Source of the DNA: Pseudomonadota bacterium | Lineage (GTDB): Bacteria > Pseudomonadota > Gammaproteobacteria > Burkholderiales > Burkholderiaceae_C | Length of the DNA: 64,000 nucleotides | NCBI GenBank assembly: GCA_018241265.1 | Contig: JAFEEF010000001.1 | Coordinates: 124,001-188,000 of the forward strand | Reading direction: 5' to 3' | Shown: piece after piece, positions 63,301 through 64,000 of the stretch | Layout: every line of letters begins with the position of its first letter | How positions within the stretch are numbered: position 1 is the first letter of the stretch | Notes under the pieces: model-generated | Seen by the model: the letters and a program-made list of their open reading frames with translations, nothing else | What the model was told of the DNA's origin: nothing | Database searches by the model: none | Position numbers and translations under genes: made by a program

Positions 63301-63874
63301 CCAGCGGTGCGCCTACGGATGCGCCGTCGTCGAGCACGCCAGTCTGCTCTGCAAACGTCGGCAGGTGCTTGGTGAAGATGCAGAATTGGACGTCGAGGTT
63401 GAGCTCGACTGTGCCGTCCGGCGCCGGCTGGACCAGCATCTCGAACCCGATAGCCGACGGAGGCCGCCGTGTTCCTTCGCGGTCATCTCCGCGGTCCGGC
63501 GTTCCGGAGCCGCCTGCGTTGTCGTCGTCCTTGACGCCCTCGTCCGCGGTAGTCGCACCGGCGAGTGCAGCGACTGCCTTTGCCGGCACCACCCCCGGCT
63601 TAGTCTTAGGCTGGTCAGTGCCACCCGGACCCTTCGCATCGGCACCGCTCTCGGCTGCTTCAGCTTCGAGGGCCTCGGCGTCCAGCTGTACCGGGCCAGC
63701 CTGTGGCAGCTTCATTGGTCCGATGACGCCGAGGTGGCACCAGTCCAGCGGGTGGGTGTTCGTGCGGCGCGTGCTGTCCCGGCCGGCGAGCTTGTGCTCC
63801 AGCACGCGGACGAAATGGTGCGACAGGGACAGCTCATCAGCGTAGGTCGGGCTGTAGGCCTTCTTCTCTGCCAT
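60302..63874 (-). CDS. drmA: DISARM helicase-like protein DrmA
   Basis: An 1190-residue SF2-type helicase protein. Motif I TGGGKT is at 539-544, motif II DELH at 762-765, motif III-like AATAT at 798-802, motif V VIVATNMISHGVDLERVN from 975, and motif VI QASSRSGR at 1008-1015. Zinc-type Cys pairs lie between motifs I and II (CPAC, CQAC, CPQH). Residues about 66-140 are a low-complexity acidic, Gly-rich linker. A long N-terminal region of unknown fold precedes the helicase core. With DrmB it forms the core DNA-binding complex of DISARM. The ATG at 63874 overlaps the stop of the upstream gene by one base. Confidence 0.93.
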   Translation of the reverse strand: MAEKKAYSPTYADELSLSHHFVRVLEHKLAGRDSTRRTNTHPLDWCHLGVIGPMKLPQAGPVQLDAEALEAEAAESGADAKGPGGTDQPKTKPGVVPAKAVAALAGATTADEGVKDDDNAGGSGTPDRGDDREGTRRPPSAIGFEMLVQPAPDGTVELNLDVQFCIFTKHLPTFAEQTGVLDDGASVGAPLAEVVQRWPLAVQGVKVRLPASGGIFTDHGALQAVLDQQVDQALAREDVERKFPGTRPKLEKADLDSAGAFDAFLASQVRVLPPQDRPALRGALEVRATPRPDGKVRIGCYFKNETLETPPLTRGKGMLDAFKVLSDVRLQATLNQGELHPIEILPVPQDYQYDRRVWAVGHNTSVVVDRETGTVRSAALAVFEQPRIMTRDVVPTRFADLAREPFQTLDAIYAAMCSYRDDWHTRVLEGNALNLDSAALAECRNDYTGFVDEIRRFACGVAALKADPRLLSAFQASNRVFARLAKGYDSWRLFQLVYIVTLLPSLAVRENLTKGQYPDGEVREWADALDWGDVLWFRTGGGKTEAYLGLSCCAMLYDRLRNKRFGMTAWLRFPLRMLSIQQLQRAMRVVWEAEVERKHLLGDEAANSAPFRLGYFVGSTTTPNRISGQYLSNFTEEDLERVRAVPDCPACEGQGTVRAAADVAGVRLRHVCQACKAELPLDVTDDEVYRNLPTLVVGTIDKMASVGLQPKFGLLWGGVKWKCPQHGYGFGDYCTVWGCTVDRKQRRTVKPYDAAPSLHIQDELHLLQEELGAFAGHYETLIRHCERTVGGLPSKVIAATATIEGFENQVRHLYGVKDARRFPGRGYDRMSNFYAEPDRDTEGQPKTARIFVAFKSPSLSPADASAFCTQILQTEIGLLFSRPQDVLAFVQDARETEDVPVLLRHYSTTLNYVSSLAKGSRVRQTLEEVAAKVRPGQRELNGEYLSSRSSSAEVAHTVHRVETPPEWTDPSFLDVIVATNMISHGVDLERVNLMTMDGVPEATAEYIQASSRSGRRHVGLVVVVLSNYSLRANSIYHRFIEYHQHLDRMVTPVPVNRFAKYAAQRTLPGVFLGLVYGVHAALRNSSKLNLRAEVATLLADPNANFLAEVKQAYCLHDGVYDERLEKALGEVLAHQLDIVRMSITNRNDQYASAAVRPKPMMSLRDVEAGVPFFPEPMDGRLLTFVHKSKD

Positions 63875-64000
63875 CACGAACTCCTCGTCACTTCGCGAAC
63901 AGACTGAACCTCGAGCACTTCGACCGCAGCGAACACGTCGGCAACACCTGCGTCAATCGTGCGAGCCCCTGCAAGCGCGTCCTCGTAGCCGTCCCCGGTA
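63874..64000 (-). CDS. C-terminal end of the gene upstream of drmA (partial)
   Basis: An open frame enters from the right edge and stops with TGA at 63874-63876. The last 42 residues include GDGYEDALAGARTIDAGVAD followed by VFAAVEVLEVQSVREVTRSS. Its stop overlaps the drmA start (TGATG), so it is translated with drmA and belongs to the defence operon. The fragment is too short to assign. In class 1 DISARM the genes before drmA are drmD and a methyltransferase, but the visible residues do not show either. Confidence 0.6.
   Translation of the reverse strand, partial: TGDGYEDALAGARTIDAGVADVFAAVEVLEVQSVREVTRSS

Overview
The window is GC-rich (roughly two thirds G+C, codons ending mostly in G or C) and densely packed. 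Gene families and gene order point to a betaproteobacterium, most likely of the order Burkholderiales. Supporting signs are the yicC / Ser-Thr kinase / PP2C phosphatase / rph / rdgB / hemW neighbourhood, the fkpB-ispH and radC-smr pairs, PEP-CTERM proteins, YXWGXW and DUF3297 proteins, and the dispersed TTCGACAGGCTCAGCCC element. Genus cannot be fixed from this alone. All calls come from reading translations and motifs; no search was run.

Layout. 1-7 kb: edge of a TPR/winged-helix type regulator, a Cpx-like envelope-stress operon (spy/cpxP-like, OmpR-type regulator, HAMP histidine kinase), a YXWGXW envelope protein, a Cys/Met-metabolism PLP enzyme and a Gln-rich small protein. 7-17 kb: tRNA-Ser(CGA) close to serS, then an iron block (bfd-bfr, a four-helix membrane protein, apbE) divergent from feoA-feoB-small Cys protein across a Fur-box palindrome, then ispH-fkpB, radC-smr. 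17-22 kb: truncated haemoglobin, an FlhG/MinD-like ATPase and a GGDEF cyclase facing a cheR-cheD-cheB operon that is preceded by a sigma-28-like promoter and followed by a decayed signalling-gene remnant. 22-31 kb: hemW, rdgB, rph, an S66 peptidase, PP2C phosphatase and Ser/Thr kinase in one operon, divergent from yicC; then a gene-free 0.7 kb, an M14-type peptidase and DUF3297.

31-39 kb: a PEP-CTERM locus. A large PEP-CTERM protein with exact 597-bp repeats, a membrane Ser/Thr kinase with a large C-terminal sensor half, and a second PEP-CTERM protein are transcribed in the same direction. 39-43 kb: LysR regulator divergent from tartrate/D-malate dehydrogenase and DctA; then a broken DUF4142 gene, a dispersed repeat and a DUF421 protein. 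43-57 kb: a PQQ glucose dehydrogenase gene interrupted by an in-frame TAA, PRC-barrel and YihY genes, an acetyltransferase, and an eight-gene minus-strand operon (sensor kinase, response regulator, tautomerase, SMP-30 lactonase, sugar-binding protein, ABC ATPase, two permeases) with a second SMP-30 lactonase divergent from it. This suggests a regulated sugar/lactone uptake and oxidation module.

57.6-64 kb: the core of a DISARM anti-phage defence system (drmC, drmB, drmA, reading right to left), running off the right edge into an upstream partner. It is the clearest accessory system in the window. The family is known, but this copy, its upstream partner and its class are not resolved here.
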